Shown here one piece after another: positions 10,673-20,943 of a stretch of DNA of 64,000 nucleotides. The notes under the pieces were generated by a model. The model searched no databases, had not been told where the DNA came from, and saw nothing but the letters and a program-made list of their open reading frames with translations. A program made the translations under genes and the position numbers. Within the stretch, counting starts at the first letter, position 1, and each line of letters begins with the position of its first letter. The DNA is taken from NCBI GenBank assembly GCA_003164035.1, contig PLRS01000016.1, positions 1 through 64,000 of the forward strand. The letters run 5' to 3'. Origin of the DNA: Bryobacterales bacterium (GTDB lineage: Bacteria; Acidobacteriota; Terriglobia; Bryobacterales; Bryobacteraceae).

Positions 10673-11806
10673 TTAAGAACGTTCCAGCAGATACACCGCA
10701 TCCTCGTGCCGGCTGCCTTCGGCCGTACACACCGCCAACTGCGCCTTTCGCCGTGTCTCGACCGACGGCCTGTCCCAGAGCGAAGCGCCGCAGTATTCCC
10801 CATCCTTACGCAGTACGTAAAAGTGCAAATCGATGGCTTCCAGACGCTTCCGGTCGTTGTCGAAATTGCGCGCCACGCGCTTCAACGCCTCGATCGCGGC
10901 CTCCTTAGGCGGCAATCCGTGGTGCATGTTCTCCACAATCAGATGCGCGCCGCACACGCGAAGATTCTCTTCTCCTCGTCCGGTCGAGCCCGCCCCCCCG
11001 ATGTCCTGATCGAGCCACAGCCCGCCGCCCACGATCGGCGAATCCCCCAGCCGCCCGGCCAGCTTCCAGGCCATCCCGCTGGTGGTGGTCACCGCCGACA
11101 TCTCGCCCTTCTCGTTCAAGGCAATGCAATTGATGGTGCCGTGCGGCGGATGGATGGCGTAATCCCACAGCTCGGCCAGCGTCTCTTCGCCGATCTGGGG
11201 AAACCTCCGTTGGACTTCCCGAATCACCGCCGTTTTGCGCGCCTCCGGCGGCGCATCCACGCCCGGCCCCCAGTTGCTATGCCCGTTCGCGTCGCGCAGC
11301 GCGCGTTTCCACATCAGCCAGGCCGCGCGCGCTTCGTCGGTGAAAATATCCTCTTCCTTGAAACCCTCCGCTTTGGCGAATTTCAGCGCCCCCGCTCCCA
11401 CCAGCATCATGTGGTCGGTGTCCTGCATCACGCGCTGCGCCACCTGCGACGGCGTCTTGATATTCTGCAGCGCCCCCACCGCGCCCATGCGCCGGCTGGG
11501 GCCGTGCACCACGCTCGCGTCCAGCTCCACCACGCCGTCTTCGTTGGGCAGCCCGCCGTAGCCCACGCTGTGATCGCGCGGGTCGAGCTCCACGATATTG
11601 ACTCCCGCAATCACCGCGTCGAGCGTGTCGCCACCGCCCGCGATCACCTCCATCGCCTTGGCGCAGCAATGCAGACCGCCGTCGTTCATGTTGGCGCTCG
11701 AAATCACAATCCGCTTCGGCCGCGCCTGGGCCGCGACGATCCCCGCCGCCGGCAGCGCGGCAGCGCCCATCAAAACCGCTCTCCTACTCCATTCCGGCCC
11801 GCTCAT
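10673..11806 (-). CDS. Tat-exported N4-glycosylasparaginase / isoaspartyl peptidase family hydrolase
   Basis: A 377-residue Ntn-hydrolase. The N-terminus is a twin-arginine signal (SRRAVLMGAAALPAAGIVAAQA). The family is made as a precursor that cleaves itself before a nucleophilic Thr; here that site is HGTINCIAL, about Thr224 from this start. Further conserved blocks are AGGGDTLDAVIAGVNIVE, DPRDHSVGYGGLPNEDGVVELDAS and GDSPIVGGGLWLDQ. It should cleave Asn-linked sugar-asparagine or related amide bonds in the periplasm. The ATG at 11806 is chosen because it puts the twin arginine near the N-terminus; a GTG at 11824 is possible. It stands alone, upstream of the act operon. Confidence 0.9.
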   Translation of the reverse strand: MSGPEWSRRAVLMGAAALPAAGIVAAQARPKRIVISSANMNDGGLHCCAKAMEVIAGGGDTLDAVIAGVNIVELDPRDHSVGYGGLPNEDGVVELDASVVHGPSRRMGAVGALQNIKTPSQVAQRVMQDTDHMMLVGAGALKFAKAEGFKEEDIFTDEARAAWLMWKRALRDANGHSNWGPGVDAPPEARKTAVIREVQRRFPQIGEETLAELWDYAIHPPHGTINCIALNEKGEMSAVTTTSGMAWKLAGRLGDSPIVGGGLWLDQDIGGAGSTGRGEENLRVCGAHLIVENMHHGLPPKEAAIEALKRVARNFDNDRKRLEAIDLHFYVLRKDGEYCGASLWDRPSVETRRKAQLAVCTAEGSRHEDAVYLLERS

Positions 11807-12020
11807 TTCCCCTTTGTCGCCCACAGCGAAGCCCGCCCTGAAGCCGTCGCCTAGCCGAACTCCGCATCTCTACTTTTGGCAGAAAGACATTATGTCACAG
11901 CCGGAGCGGGATGGTGTACTCCGGTTTTGGAAGCGTTTTGCATGCCTATCCCCGGCATTGACGAGCCCCGCCCGTCGCCCTACACTGAGAACAGGGTCGC
12001 ACGTCGACCGTAGTGTCAAC

Positions 12021-12269
12021 ATGACCGTTACCGTCAAAAGCAAAATGCCGATTGTCGTCCCTCCCTCCGTTCGCCGGCTGGCGGGTTTCAAGAGCGGGGA
12101 CAAGCTCGAATTCAAGGTGAGCGGTGGCATCGTTTCCATTCTTCCTAAACGGGATTCCGGCGACACCCTGACGCCCGAGGAAGCGAAGGTCGTGCGCCGC
12201 GGCGAGGCGCAACTTAAACGCGGCGACTCGAAACCCTGGCGCGCCGTGAAACATGCGCTGGCTCGCTGA
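12021..12269 (+). CDS. AbrB/MazE-type DNA-binding protein, apparently without toxin partner
   Basis: An 82-residue protein. The first 50 residues fit the SpoVT/AbrB swapped-hairpin domain (KMPIVVPPSVRRLAGFKSGDKLEFKVSGGIVSILPK), typical of antitoxins that bind their own promoter. The tail (TPEEAKVVRRGEAQLKRGD) resembles the toxin-binding end of such antitoxins but is short. No RelE, PIN or MazF gene follows; the next frames are not protein-like. It may be a solo regulator or the remnant of a toxin-antitoxin pair. No strong ribosome binding site is visible. Confidence 0.7.
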   Translation: MTVTVKSKMPIVVPPSVRRLAGFKSGDKLEFKVSGGIVSILPKRDSGDTLTPEEAKVVRRGEAQLKRGDSKPWRAVKHALAR

Positions 12270-12437
12270 GATCTCCGGCGGAGCCCAAAGGCACTATCCT
12301 TCAAGGGTGCAACCCCATATGTGGTACGGTTCTGGGCCGAGGCCACATGGAAATGCGGTGGTTTCTGTGGAAAACACGAAAAAACTACCCACACCGGCTA
12401 GCCACGGCGCGTCTGTATATATAGAATTAGAGTCGTT

Positions 12438-12629
12438 ATGCCCACTGATCTTGAGCTACTCATCGAATTGGCGCGCAAACATCAAATGACGGCAGCCGAA
12501 TGCGACGCTCAGATCCGGAGCTTCGCCTACGGCAACACTCATTTTGAAAACGAGTCGATAACCCGCGAGGATGTTGACCGGGCTGTAACGTCCTTGACCG
12601 CCGACGACACGCGGTTCCCGCGCACTTAA
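12438..12629 (+). CDS. Small protein coupled to fic, possible Fic antitoxin
   Basis: A 63-residue acidic protein (DLELLIELARKHQMTAAECD, then IRSFAYGNTHFENESITRED). Its stop codon (12627-12629) is immediately followed by the GTG start of the fic reading frame, so the two would be translationally coupled. Class I Fic proteins are silenced by a small partner carrying (S/T)xxxE(G/N); the SFAYGN stretch fits that spacing except that Glu is replaced by Gly. Antitoxin function is therefore inference from context and a partial motif. The upstream 30 bp are A+T-rich (TATATATAGAATTAGAG), a likely promoter. Confidence 0.6.
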   Translation: MPTDLELLIELARKHQMTAAECDAQIRSFAYGNTHFENESITREDVDRAVTSLTADDTRFPRT

Positions 12630-13249
12630 GTGCCCGGCCTGTATCGCACGGGGGAAGAAAAGCGCCAACTGGAGTCCAGGAACGGTGCTATCCAGTTTCT
12701 GGCCGTGCTTAACTACATCGATGAGTGGGGGCCAGAGTCAATCCTGACTCCGGTGATCGTGCTGGAGCTCCAGCGGCTAGCCGTGAACCAGATTTATACG
12801 TGTGCGGGTAACTCCGCAGCGGCCCCGTCATGATCGCCGGCGTGGATCACCACCCCCCAAACCACGCCGAGGTCCCCTCCCTTGTGGATGGGATGTGCCT
12901 CTACGTCAACCAAAACTGGAGCCGCGGTCCGATCCACTTGGCGTCATACCTGATGTGGAGGGTGAACTGGATCCATCCATTCTTCGGGGGGAACGGCAGA
13001 ACGGCCAGGGCGGTTTCGTATCTCGTTCTGTGCGCTCGTTTGGGGTTCCGGATTCCTGGTACGCCTACGATTCCGGAGTCCATTGCCGCGGAACGTGGAC
13101 CGTATTATCGGGCATCACAGGCAGCCGATACAGCTTGGGCCGACGGTCGCATTGACCTGAGCGAGATGGAAGCCCTGATGACAGGCCTTCTCGCCAAGCA
13201 GTTACTTGCGGTGCACCGCCAAGCCACCGGCAATCCAGATCGGCTCTAA
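12630..13249 (+). pseudogene. Fic-family AMP transferase, frameshifted
   Basis: Two adjacent frames together form one Fic protein of about 206 residues. Frame 1 (12630-12833) gives LYRTGEEKRQLESRNGAIQFL ... AVNQIYTCAGN; frame 2 (12830-13249) gives MIAGVDHHPPNHAEVPSLVDGM and the active-site motif HPFFGGNGRTAR (family HxFx(D/E)GNGRxxR; a Gly stands where Asp/Glu is usual). The join is at about 12812-12814, where AACTCCGC would read AACTTCCGC (NFR) with one more T. Fic enzymes transfer AMP to target proteins. Either the gene is broken by a 1-base deletion or this is a sequencing error; both halves look otherwise intact. Confidence 0.8.
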
Positions 13250-13379
13250 GACTGCCCTTCCCTCCCCTTGCGCCTCACCCTCAAACCCTGCATAATGGCC
13301 TAATTCCCTGACGCCTGCAGCCCTTGCCGGGACGCGGTGGTTTTTTCATCCGGGAAGGCTGGAGACCGAGGCTGGTGAA

Positions 13380-14693
13380 ATGACGAAAAACGAAATCATC
13401 CTGGCCAACCAGGAATTCCTGTTCCCCGCCGTCTTTCATTATTATAAGGAGCCACTGGTAGTGGCTCGCGCCAAGAACCAATACCTTTGGGACGCCGATG
13501 GCAATCAATACCTGGATTTCTTCGGCGGCATCGTTACGGTGAGCGTAGGCCACTCGAACGACCAGGTGAACGCCAGGCTTCACCAACAGATCGACACCCT
13601 GCAGCACGTTTCCACCCTTTTCGCCAATGAGCCGCAAGCGGCCCTGGCCAAGAAAATCGCCTCCATCACGCCGGGCGGCGGCCAACTCACCAAATCGTTC
13701 TTTACCTGTAGCGGCACCGAAGCCAACGAAACCGCCATCCTCGCCGCCCGCTGCTATACCGGCAACACCGAAATCGTGGCCCTGCGCCACTCCTATCACG
13801 GGCGCTCGTCGATGGCCATGTCCCTCACCGGCGTCGGTTCCTGGCGCCTCGGCCCGCCGCAGGCCGGCGTGGTCCACGCCCACAACGCGTATTGCTACCG
13901 CTGCCCCTTCGGCCTGAAATATCCCGATTGCGAAGTCCGCTGCGCCGCCGATATCGAGGAGCTGATCCGCAGCTCCACTTCCGGCCGCATCGCTGGCTTT
14001 ATCGCCGAGCCCATCCAGGGCGTCGGCGGCTTCATCACCCCGCCCAGGGAGTATTTCCGGATCGTCGAAAAGGTGGTCCGCAACTACGGCGGCATCTTCA
14101 TCAGCGACGAAGTCCAGACCGGCTGGGGACGCACCGGCGGCAAGTGGTTCGGCATCGAACAGTATGGCGTCGTGCCCGATATCATCACCGCCGCCAAGGG
14201 GCTGGCCAACGGCAGCCCCATCGGCCTTACCGTGGCCAAACCCGAAGTGGCCGACGCCGTCAAGGGCCTCACCATCTCCACCTTCGGCGGCAACCCCGTC
14301 ACCTGCACCGCCGCCAAAGCCGTCATCGATTTTATCGAAGAGCAGGACCTGCTCACCAACTGCACCGAAACCGGCGCCTATCTGCACGGCCGCCTGGCCG
14401 AACTGAAAGATAAGCACGAAATCATCGGCGAAGTGCGCGGCATGGGCTTAATGGCCGCGCTGGAACTGGTGACCGACCGCCGGAGCAAAACCCCCGCGCC
14501 CGCCGAAACCGCCCTGGCTCTCGAAGCCGCCCGCGAGAACCGCATCATTCTCGGAAAGGGCGGCATGTATGGTAATGTGCTGCGGATCTCCCCGCCCATG
14601 AACGTCGGCCGCTCCGACGTCGACCAGTTTATCCAGCTTCTGGACAAGAGCCTGGCAGCCGCGACCGCCGCCGTGGCCGGGAGCGCGCGATGA
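13380..14693 (+). CDS. Class III aminotransferase of pyrimidine catabolism (beta-alanine/beta-aminoisobutyrate type)
   Basis: A 437-residue PLP-dependent aminotransferase of the AGXT2-like subgroup. Seen in the sequence: YLDFFGGIVTVSVGHSN, the cofactor-binding CSGTEANETA turn, ISDEVQTGWGRTGGKWF with the conserved Asp, and the Schiff-base lysine in IITAAKGLANGSP. Family members move the amino group of beta-alanine or (R)-3-aminoisobutyrate to pyruvate or glyoxylate. The gene opens the operon and overlaps preT by 4 bp (ATGA), so it most likely handles the beta-amino acids released from uracil and thymine. Substrate choice is inferred from context. Confidence 0.9.
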   Translation: MTKNEIILANQEFLFPAVFHYYKEPLVVARAKNQYLWDADGNQYLDFFGGIVTVSVGHSNDQVNARLHQQIDTLQHVSTLFANEPQAALAKKIASITPGGGQLTKSFFTCSGTEANETAILAARCYTGNTEIVALRHSYHGRSSMAMSLTGVGSWRLGPPQAGVVHAHNAYCYRCPFGLKYPDCEVRCAADIEELIRSSTSGRIAGFIAEPIQGVGGFITPPREYFRIVEKVVRNYGGIFISDEVQTGWGRTGGKWFGIEQYGVVPDIITAAKGLANGSPIGLTVAKPEVADAVKGLTISTFGGNPVTCTAAKAVIDFIEEQDLLTNCTETGAYLHGRLAELKDKHEIIGEVRGMGLMAALELVTDRRSKTPAPAETALALEAARENRIILGKGGMYGNVLRISPPMNVGRSDVDQFIQLLDKSLAAATAAVAGSAR

Positions 14694-16060
14694 GCCATGC
14701 ATCGGCCTCCTTGCGCCCGGCGCCGGCCGTTCCGCGCAATCTCGAGCAGTTCCCCGAGTTGCATCCGCCCCTCGATCCACAGTCGGCCATTGCCGAAGCC
14801 AACCGCTGCCTGTTCTGCTTCGACGCCCCATGTACCGGCGCCTGCCCCACCCACATCGATGTGCCGCGCTTCATCAAGAAAATCGCCTCCGGCAACCTGC
14901 GCGGCTCGGCATCGACCATTCTCGATGCCAACATTCTGGGCCTGAGCTGCTCCCGCGTCTGCCCGGTCGACGTGCTCTGCGAAGGCGCCTGCGTGCTGCA
15001 CCGTTACAATAAGAAGCCCATCGAGATCGGCCGCCTCCAGCGCTACGCCATGGACGCCTTCTATGCCGCTTCGGGCGGCGTCGCCGCCCCCTTCCCGGTT
15101 CCTCCCGTCGCGGATCGAACTCAAAAGGCGGCGTGCATCGGCGGCGGCCCGGCATCGCTCGCTTGCGCCGCCGAGTTGCGCCGCCACGGCTATCCGGTCG
15201 CCGTATTCGACAACCGCGCCTTTCCCGGCGGCCTCAACACCTACGGCGTCGCCGAATACAAGCTGCGCCCGTCCGACAGCCTCAGAGAGGTGGAGATGGT
15301 TCGCTCCCTGGGAGTCGAATTCCGCCAGGCCGACGTCGGCGTTTCCGTTTCCCTGGAGGCCATCGAGGAAGAGTTCGCCCTCGTCTTTCTCGGCATGGGA
15401 TTGGGCGCCATGGAGCGGCTCGATATTCCCGGCGAGGACCTGCGCGGCGTCATCGATGCACTGCATTTCATCGAACGCTACAAAACCGCCGCGGATTTCG
15501 CCGTGGGCAAAAGAGTGGTCGTGATCGGAGCCGGCAATACCGCCATCGATGCCGCCAACGCCGCGCGCCGCCTGGGCGCCGAGGAGGTCCATATTTTCTA
15601 TCGCCGCACCGAGCGCGAAATGCCCGCCTTCGGCTTCGAATTCGCGCACGCCAAGCTGGAGGGCGTCCGTTTCCATTGGCTCGCCCAACCGGTCGAAATC
15701 TTCGGCCGCGATGGCCGCGTCACCGGTGTCAAGTTCCAGGAAACCAGCCTGTCGGGTACCCATGCCGGCGGGCGCCGCAAGGTCTTGCCCGTCCCCGGTG
15801 TCTTTTTCGAATGCGCCTGCGATATGCTCATCCCCGCCCTGGGACAATCGCGCCTCACCGGCTTGCTCGAACACAAACAGGGCCTCGAGGTGTCGGGCGG
15901 CGTGATCGTGGTGGAACGCGCCACCGGCCAAACGGGCAATCCCCGCTATTTTGCCGGCGGCGATTGCGTCAACGGAGGCCGCGAAGTGGTCGATGCGGTG
16001 GCCGACGGGAAACGCGCCGCGGCTGGCATGATCGCCCGCCTGGGGGCCCGGCATGGCTAA
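14690..16060 (+). CDS. preT: NAD(P)H-dependent dihydropyrimidine dehydrogenase, flavin/Fe-S subunit PreT
   Basis: A 456-residue glutamate-synthase-small-subunit-like protein. The N-terminal domain carries two cysteine clusters (CLFCFDAPCTGACPTHID and CSRVCPVDVLCEGAC), then an FAD-binding GGGPASL motif near residue 145, a NAD(P)H-binding VVVIGAGNTAIDAANAARRLG near residue 270 and a C-terminal GGDCVNGG flavin motif. With PreA it reduces uracil and thymine to the 5,6-dihydro bases. It overlaps both neighbours (4 and 8 bp), consistent with a stoichiometric two-subunit enzyme. Confidence 0.93.
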   Translation: MSHASASLRPAPAVPRNLEQFPELHPPLDPQSAIAEANRCLFCFDAPCTGACPTHIDVPRFIKKIASGNLRGSASTILDANILGLSCSRVCPVDVLCEGACVLHRYNKKPIEIGRLQRYAMDAFYAASGGVAAPFPVPPVADRTQKAACIGGGPASLACAAELRRHGYPVAVFDNRAFPGGLNTYGVAEYKLRPSDSLREVEMVRSLGVEFRQADVGVSVSLEAIEEEFALVFLGMGLGAMERLDIPGEDLRGVIDALHFIERYKTAADFAVGKRVVVIGAGNTAIDAANAARRLGAEEVHIFYRRTEREMPAFGFEFAHAKLEGVRFHWLAQPVEIFGRDGRVTGVKFQETSLSGTHAGGRRKVLPVPGVFFECACDMLIPALGQSRLTGLLEHKQGLEVSGGVIVVERATGQTGNPRYFAGGDCVNGGREVVDAVADGKRAAAGMIARLGARHG

Positions 16061-17411
16061 TCTCACCACCAACTTCGCCGGTATCCGCTGCCCCAACCCT
16101 TTCTGGCTGGCTTCCGGACCGCCTACCAATTGCGGCGAGCAGGTCATGCGCGCCTTCGACGCCGGCTGGGGCGGCGCCGTCTGGAAGACTATCGGCGACC
16201 CCATCGTCAACGTATCCTCGCGCTACTCCTCGGTGGATTGGGCCGGCCAGCGCATGATGGGGCTCAACAACATCGAGCTCATCAGCGACCGCCCCATTGA
16301 AGTCAACCTGCGCGAAATCGCCGACGTGAAGAAGCGCTATCCCAAACATGCCGTCATCGCTTCGCTCATGGTGGAATCCAAACGCGAAGCCTGGCACGAC
16401 ATCGTCAAACGCAGTGAAGACGCCGGCGCCGACGGCCTGGAGCTCAACTTCGGCTGCCCGCACGGCATGAGCGAACGCGGCATGGGCTCCGCCGTGGGCC
16501 AGGTGCCCGAATACGCGTGCCTGATCACCGAGTGGGCGAAGGAAGTCGCGCGCGCTCCCGTGCTGGTCAAACTCACCCCCAATATCACCGATATCCGCGC
16601 CGTCGCGCGCGCCGCCAAACGCGGCGGGGCCGACGCCCTCAGCGCCATCAATACCATCAACTCGATCACCGGCATCGACCTCGATACTTTCACGCCGCGC
16701 CCGGACGTGGGCGGGCTCTCCTCCCATGGCGGCTACTGCGGTCCGGCGGTGAAACCCATCGCCCTGCACCTGGTCGAGCGGGTGGCCTCCGACCCCGAGG
16801 TCGGCCTGCCGATTTCCGGCATCGGCGGTATCGGCGGCTGGCGCGAAGCAGCCGAATTCATGCTGCTCGGCTGCGGCACCGTCCAGGTTTGCACCGCCGT
16901 CATGCACTACGGCTATCGCATCGTCGAAGATATGATCGACGGCCTATCCAACTGGATGGATGAAAAGGGCTTCGCCACCATCGGCGATTTCCGCGGCCGC
17001 GCCCTCGCCAAGATCACCGAGTGGAAGCACCTCGACCTCAACTACAAAATCGTGGCCCGCATCCACGCCGACAAGTGCATCGGATGCGAGCTCTGCTATA
17101 TCGCCTGCTGGGATGGCGCGCACCAGTGCATTCACCTCGACGCGGCTCACTACGCGCACATCAAACCCGCCGATTTGGAAGCCGCCAGCCGTGCGCGCAT
17201 CGCCGTCACTCCAATCGCCAAACTGGGCACACCCCACGCCGCGCCCTCCACCACCCCGCCCGAGCGCATTCCCCACGTGGATGAAGAGGAATGCGTCGGC
17301 TGCAACCTGTGCTGGCTGGTTTGCCCCGCCCCCGGCGCCATCACCATGGAACAAGTCCCCGTCGGTAAGCAGTCTGAATCCTGGCACCAGAGGACCGAGT
17401 CCCATGCCTGA
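16053..17411 (+). CDS. preA: Dihydropyrimidine dehydrogenase catalytic subunit PreA
   Basis: A 452-residue subunit: an FMN-binding dihydroorotate-dehydrogenase-like barrel (NPFWLASGPPTNCGEQVMRAF; ELNFGCPHGMSERGMGSAVGQ; TNI/PISGIGGIGGW phosphate-binding end) followed by a ferredoxin domain with CIGCELCYIACWDGAHQC and CVGCNLCWLVCP. In the animal enzyme the catalytic loop is GLACGQ with an active-site Cys; here the loop reads GSAVGQ, Val in place of Cys. From memory E. coli PreA also lacks Cys there, so this probably marks the bacterial subtype rather than loss of function. It forms the enzyme with PreT. Confidence 0.93.
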   Translation: MANLTTNFAGIRCPNPFWLASGPPTNCGEQVMRAFDAGWGGAVWKTIGDPIVNVSSRYSSVDWAGQRMMGLNNIELISDRPIEVNLREIADVKKRYPKHAVIASLMVESKREAWHDIVKRSEDAGADGLELNFGCPHGMSERGMGSAVGQVPEYACLITEWAKEVARAPVLVKLTPNITDIRAVARAAKRGGADALSAINTINSITGIDLDTFTPRPDVGGLSSHGGYCGPAVKPIALHLVERVASDPEVGLPISGIGGIGGWREAAEFMLLGCGTVQVCTAVMHYGYRIVEDMIDGLSNWMDEKGFATIGDFRGRALAKITEWKHLDLNYKIVARIHADKCIGCELCYIACWDGAHQCIHLDAAHYAHIKPADLEAASRARIAVTPIAKLGTPHAAPSTTPPERIPHVDEEECVGCNLCWLVCPAPGAITMEQVPVGKQSESWHQRTESHA

Positions 17412-17413
17412 TC

Positions 17414-17471
17414 GTGGGACAGGCCTCCTGGCCTGTCAACCCGCAACTGTGGGGCAGGTTGTCAACCTGCC
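17414..17471. repeat. Tandem hairpin repeat (type F) between preA and hydA
   Basis: Two consecutive hairpins: GACAGGCC-tcct-GGCCTGTC type (17418-17437) and GCAGGTTG-t-CAACCTGC (17453-17470). They begin GTGGGACAG and GTGGGGCAG, the same opening as families A and E. Together with flanks they fill the 98-bp gap between preA and hydA and could act as an mRNA stability or attenuation site within the operon. Confidence 0.75.
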
Positions 17472-17509
17472 GGCCGCTTGTCAATCGGCCTTTTGGAGCT
17501 GCCTGAAAA

Positions 17510-18907
<1,398 letters not shown>

Positions 18908-18953
18908 CCGGCGCCTCTGTGCATTTCCACCCGGTCGGAACCCCTTGCGTTTT

Positions 18954-18973
18954 GTGGCGCACGCACTCGTGCG
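18954..18973. repeat. Hairpin repeat type B, copy 2
   Basis: GTGGCGCACGCACTCGTGCG, the same core as at 4780-4799 on the other strand, with the hairpin CGCAC/GTGCG. It lies in the 284-bp gap 18908-19191, which otherwise shows no gene; the downstream part must hold the promoter of the DUF4189 gene (a TATACT box is at about 19163). Confidence 0.65.
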
Positions 18974-19191
18974 AACCCGCTGCCTCCTGCCCGAATGGAG
19001 CGGTATGCCAGAATGCCGGCAATCCGCAGCCCGGACCTTCGCTCGCAGCCCGGCCGTTACCGGCCGGACCGGAACAAGGGAGAACAGAACCCATCGAACA
19101 ACAAGGCAAAACCACCGCGTCCGCAATAACGGACGAATCGCCCCTGCAAATCCTTTGGGGGGTATACTGTGTACCGGAAGGATGGCTTCTC

Positions 19192-20049
19192 ATGAATCGA
19201 CAGTCCACTCCGGGCGCGTTCGATGGGAAGGCGGCCTGGAAGCCTCGTTGGATGATCTTCGGTTTGTCGCTTGGCTTCGCGTTCGGCTTGACGCCACAAC
19301 TGGTGCGCGGGCAGACCTGCTTTGAGAGTTGCCAGAACAGTTGCAGCGGCGTTCCTGAAATTGTCAGACAGGGATGCGTCGACACCTGCGCTAGCAACTG
19401 CAAAAAAGAGCCACCTAAGCCCTACGGCGCCGTCGCCTTTGGCACGCACGGAGCCGAGGGGATCTCCTGGGCCAGACAGACTCAGGACGAGGCCGATCGG
19501 GACGCCCTAGCCTCCTGCAGCAAAATCGGGACTAACTGCAAGATCGTGTTCCGATACCAGTACACGTGTGCCGCGCTGGCGGTAGCGACCGGGGCCCAGC
19601 ATTATGAGGCGGCGACGGGCTACAGCGAGAAGGACGCAGAAGCGAATGCCACGTCTGTATGCCAGCAGAGTTGGGGCAAATGTTTGACTAACCTATCCGC
19701 GTGTTCGGCGGCCGGCGCGGGTAGGGCATATCCGCCGGCGCCGCCCAAAGCGACATCCTGGGGCGCCATCGCCTACAGCACGGCGGATATGGGCGCTGGA
19801 TGGTCGATGGGCAAGAGTGATCGGCCCGGCGCGGAGAAAGAGGCCATGAACACCTGTTCCCAGCGCGGCAGGGCCTGCGTTTTGCGCGCAGCCTTTAACA
19901 AGCAGTGCGGGGCACTTGCGGCGGATCGGGATTTCGCCGGTTTGGGAGTCTCCACCGATCAGAGAGACGCGCAGCGAAAGGCGATTGATGAGTGCACCAA
20001 GGCCGGTGGCACGAGATGCGTCTTGCACATTGCCTTTTGCTCCTTTTGA
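19192..20049 (+). CDS. Exported cysteine-rich protein with two DUF4189 domains
   Basis: A 285-residue exported protein. A signal peptide (MIFGLSLGFAFGLTPQLVRG) precedes a Cys-rich segment (CFESCQNSCSG ... GCVDTCASNCKK) and two DUF4189-like repeats, each starting YGAVAFGTHG or WGAIAYSTAD and holding regularly spaced cysteines (ALASCSKIGTNCKIVF; AMNTCSQRGRACVLRA; AIDECTKAGGTRCVLH). The function of DUF4189 is unknown to me; disulfide-stabilised extracytoplasmic modules are likely. The ATG at 19192 has GGAAGG upstream. The frame stays open to 18919 but the signal peptide fixes the later start. Confidence 0.75.
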   Translation: MNRQSTPGAFDGKAAWKPRWMIFGLSLGFAFGLTPQLVRGQTCFESCQNSCSGVPEIVRQGCVDTCASNCKKEPPKPYGAVAFGTHGAEGISWARQTQDEADRDALASCSKIGTNCKIVFRYQYTCAALAVATGAQHYEAATGYSEKDAEANATSVCQQSWGKCLTNLSACSAAGAGRAYPPAPPKATSWGAIAYSTADMGAGWSMGKSDRPGAEKEAMNTCSQRGRACVLRAAFNKQCGALAADRDFAGLGVSTDQRDAQRKAIDECTKAGGTRCVLHIAFCSF

Positions 20050-20217
20050 CTGTTGGGCATCCAATTCTCCGGCTTCGCTATGACTTCTTGCTTCTGGAAT
20101 CGCGCTGATCTCGAATTTCGTAGCCGCAAAAGGAAACTCTCAGAATTGTATTGCCTTTTTGACCTCTCTGTCATAATGCCTTCACCTCTTCCCCGCTACC
20201 CTGAGTAAGCTCGGCCT

Positions 20218-20943
20218 ATGAATATCCTCAAACTAACGCGCACTATCATTCTCTCCGGCTTCCTGGCCGGATCGCTGTTTGGCCAAGTCCCGGCCAAAGC
20301 CCCCAAAACCCCCATCTTTATCTCACCCGCATTGGTCGACGCCGTGGTATTGATGGCTCCGCCGCCCGCGCTCGACTCGAAAAAAATGTCCCAGGCCATC
20401 GGCGAAATCTACGCCATCCATCGCTCCGCCACCCCGCAAGAGATCGAACGCGCCAAGTGGGACAACGAGCACGAAAACCTCTTCGCCATCGCGAGCGTAC
20501 TCGGCGACAAGTTCACCCGGGAATCCATGCCCGCCACCGCCCGACTGTGGGCCGATATGGATAACGATCAGGGCATGGTCGTCTCCGCGGCGAAGAAGTT
20601 CTTCCAGGAACCGCGCCCGTATGATCTCGATCCGAATATCAAGTCCGTCTGCGGCGCCAAGCCCGGCGGCCCCAGGAATTCCTACCCCAGCGGTCATGGC
20701 ACCATCGGCTATCTGAGCGCCCTCGTCCTCAGCATGATGGTTCCGGAAAAGAGCGAACTCATACGCGCCCGCGCCGACGAATACGCGCACAACCGCGTCG
20801 TGTGCGGCGATCATTATGCAGCCGACCTTCAGGGGAGCAAAGAAGCCGCCGAGCTGATTATGGGCAACATGATTGGCAACCCGAAGTTCCAACAGGAATT
20901 CGCCGCCGCGAAAGCCGAAGTGCGTCAGGCCCTCGGCCTCTGA
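20218..20943 (+). CDS. Class A acid phosphatase (PAP2 family), exported
   Basis: A 241-residue periplasmic phosphatase. After a signal peptide (IILSGFLAGSLFGQ), the three PAP2 signature blocks are present: KKFFQEPRP (KxxxxxxRP), SYPSGHGT and NRVVCGDHYAADL (RxxxxHxxxD type), the two histidines being catalytic. It hydrolyses phosphate monoesters non-specifically in the class A (PhoN-like) family. It stands alone between the DUF4189 gene and the minus-strand HEAT gene. Confidence 0.9.
   Translation: MNILKLTRTIILSGFLAGSLFGQVPAKAPKTPIFISPALVDAVVLMAPPPALDSKKMSQAIGEIYAIHRSATPQEIERAKWDNEHENLFAIASVLGDKFTRESMPATARLWADMDNDQGMVVSAAKKFFQEPRPYDLDPNIKSVCGAKPGGPRNSYPSGHGTIGYLSALVLSMMVPEKSELIRARADEYAHNRVVCGDHYAADLQGSKEAAELIMGNMIGNPKFQQEFAAAKAEVRQALGL

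Noticed and set aside
12253-12489. Possible toxin gene directly after the AbrB-type protein
   Set aside because: The 78 residues start within the antitoxin-like gene and match no toxin pattern; the composition is not protein-like.
14378-16210. A 610-codon minus-strand frame over preT
   Set aside because: It mirrors the real plus-strand genes, which have complete FAD, NAD and Fe-S motifs and overlapping starts; the antisense text shows no motif.
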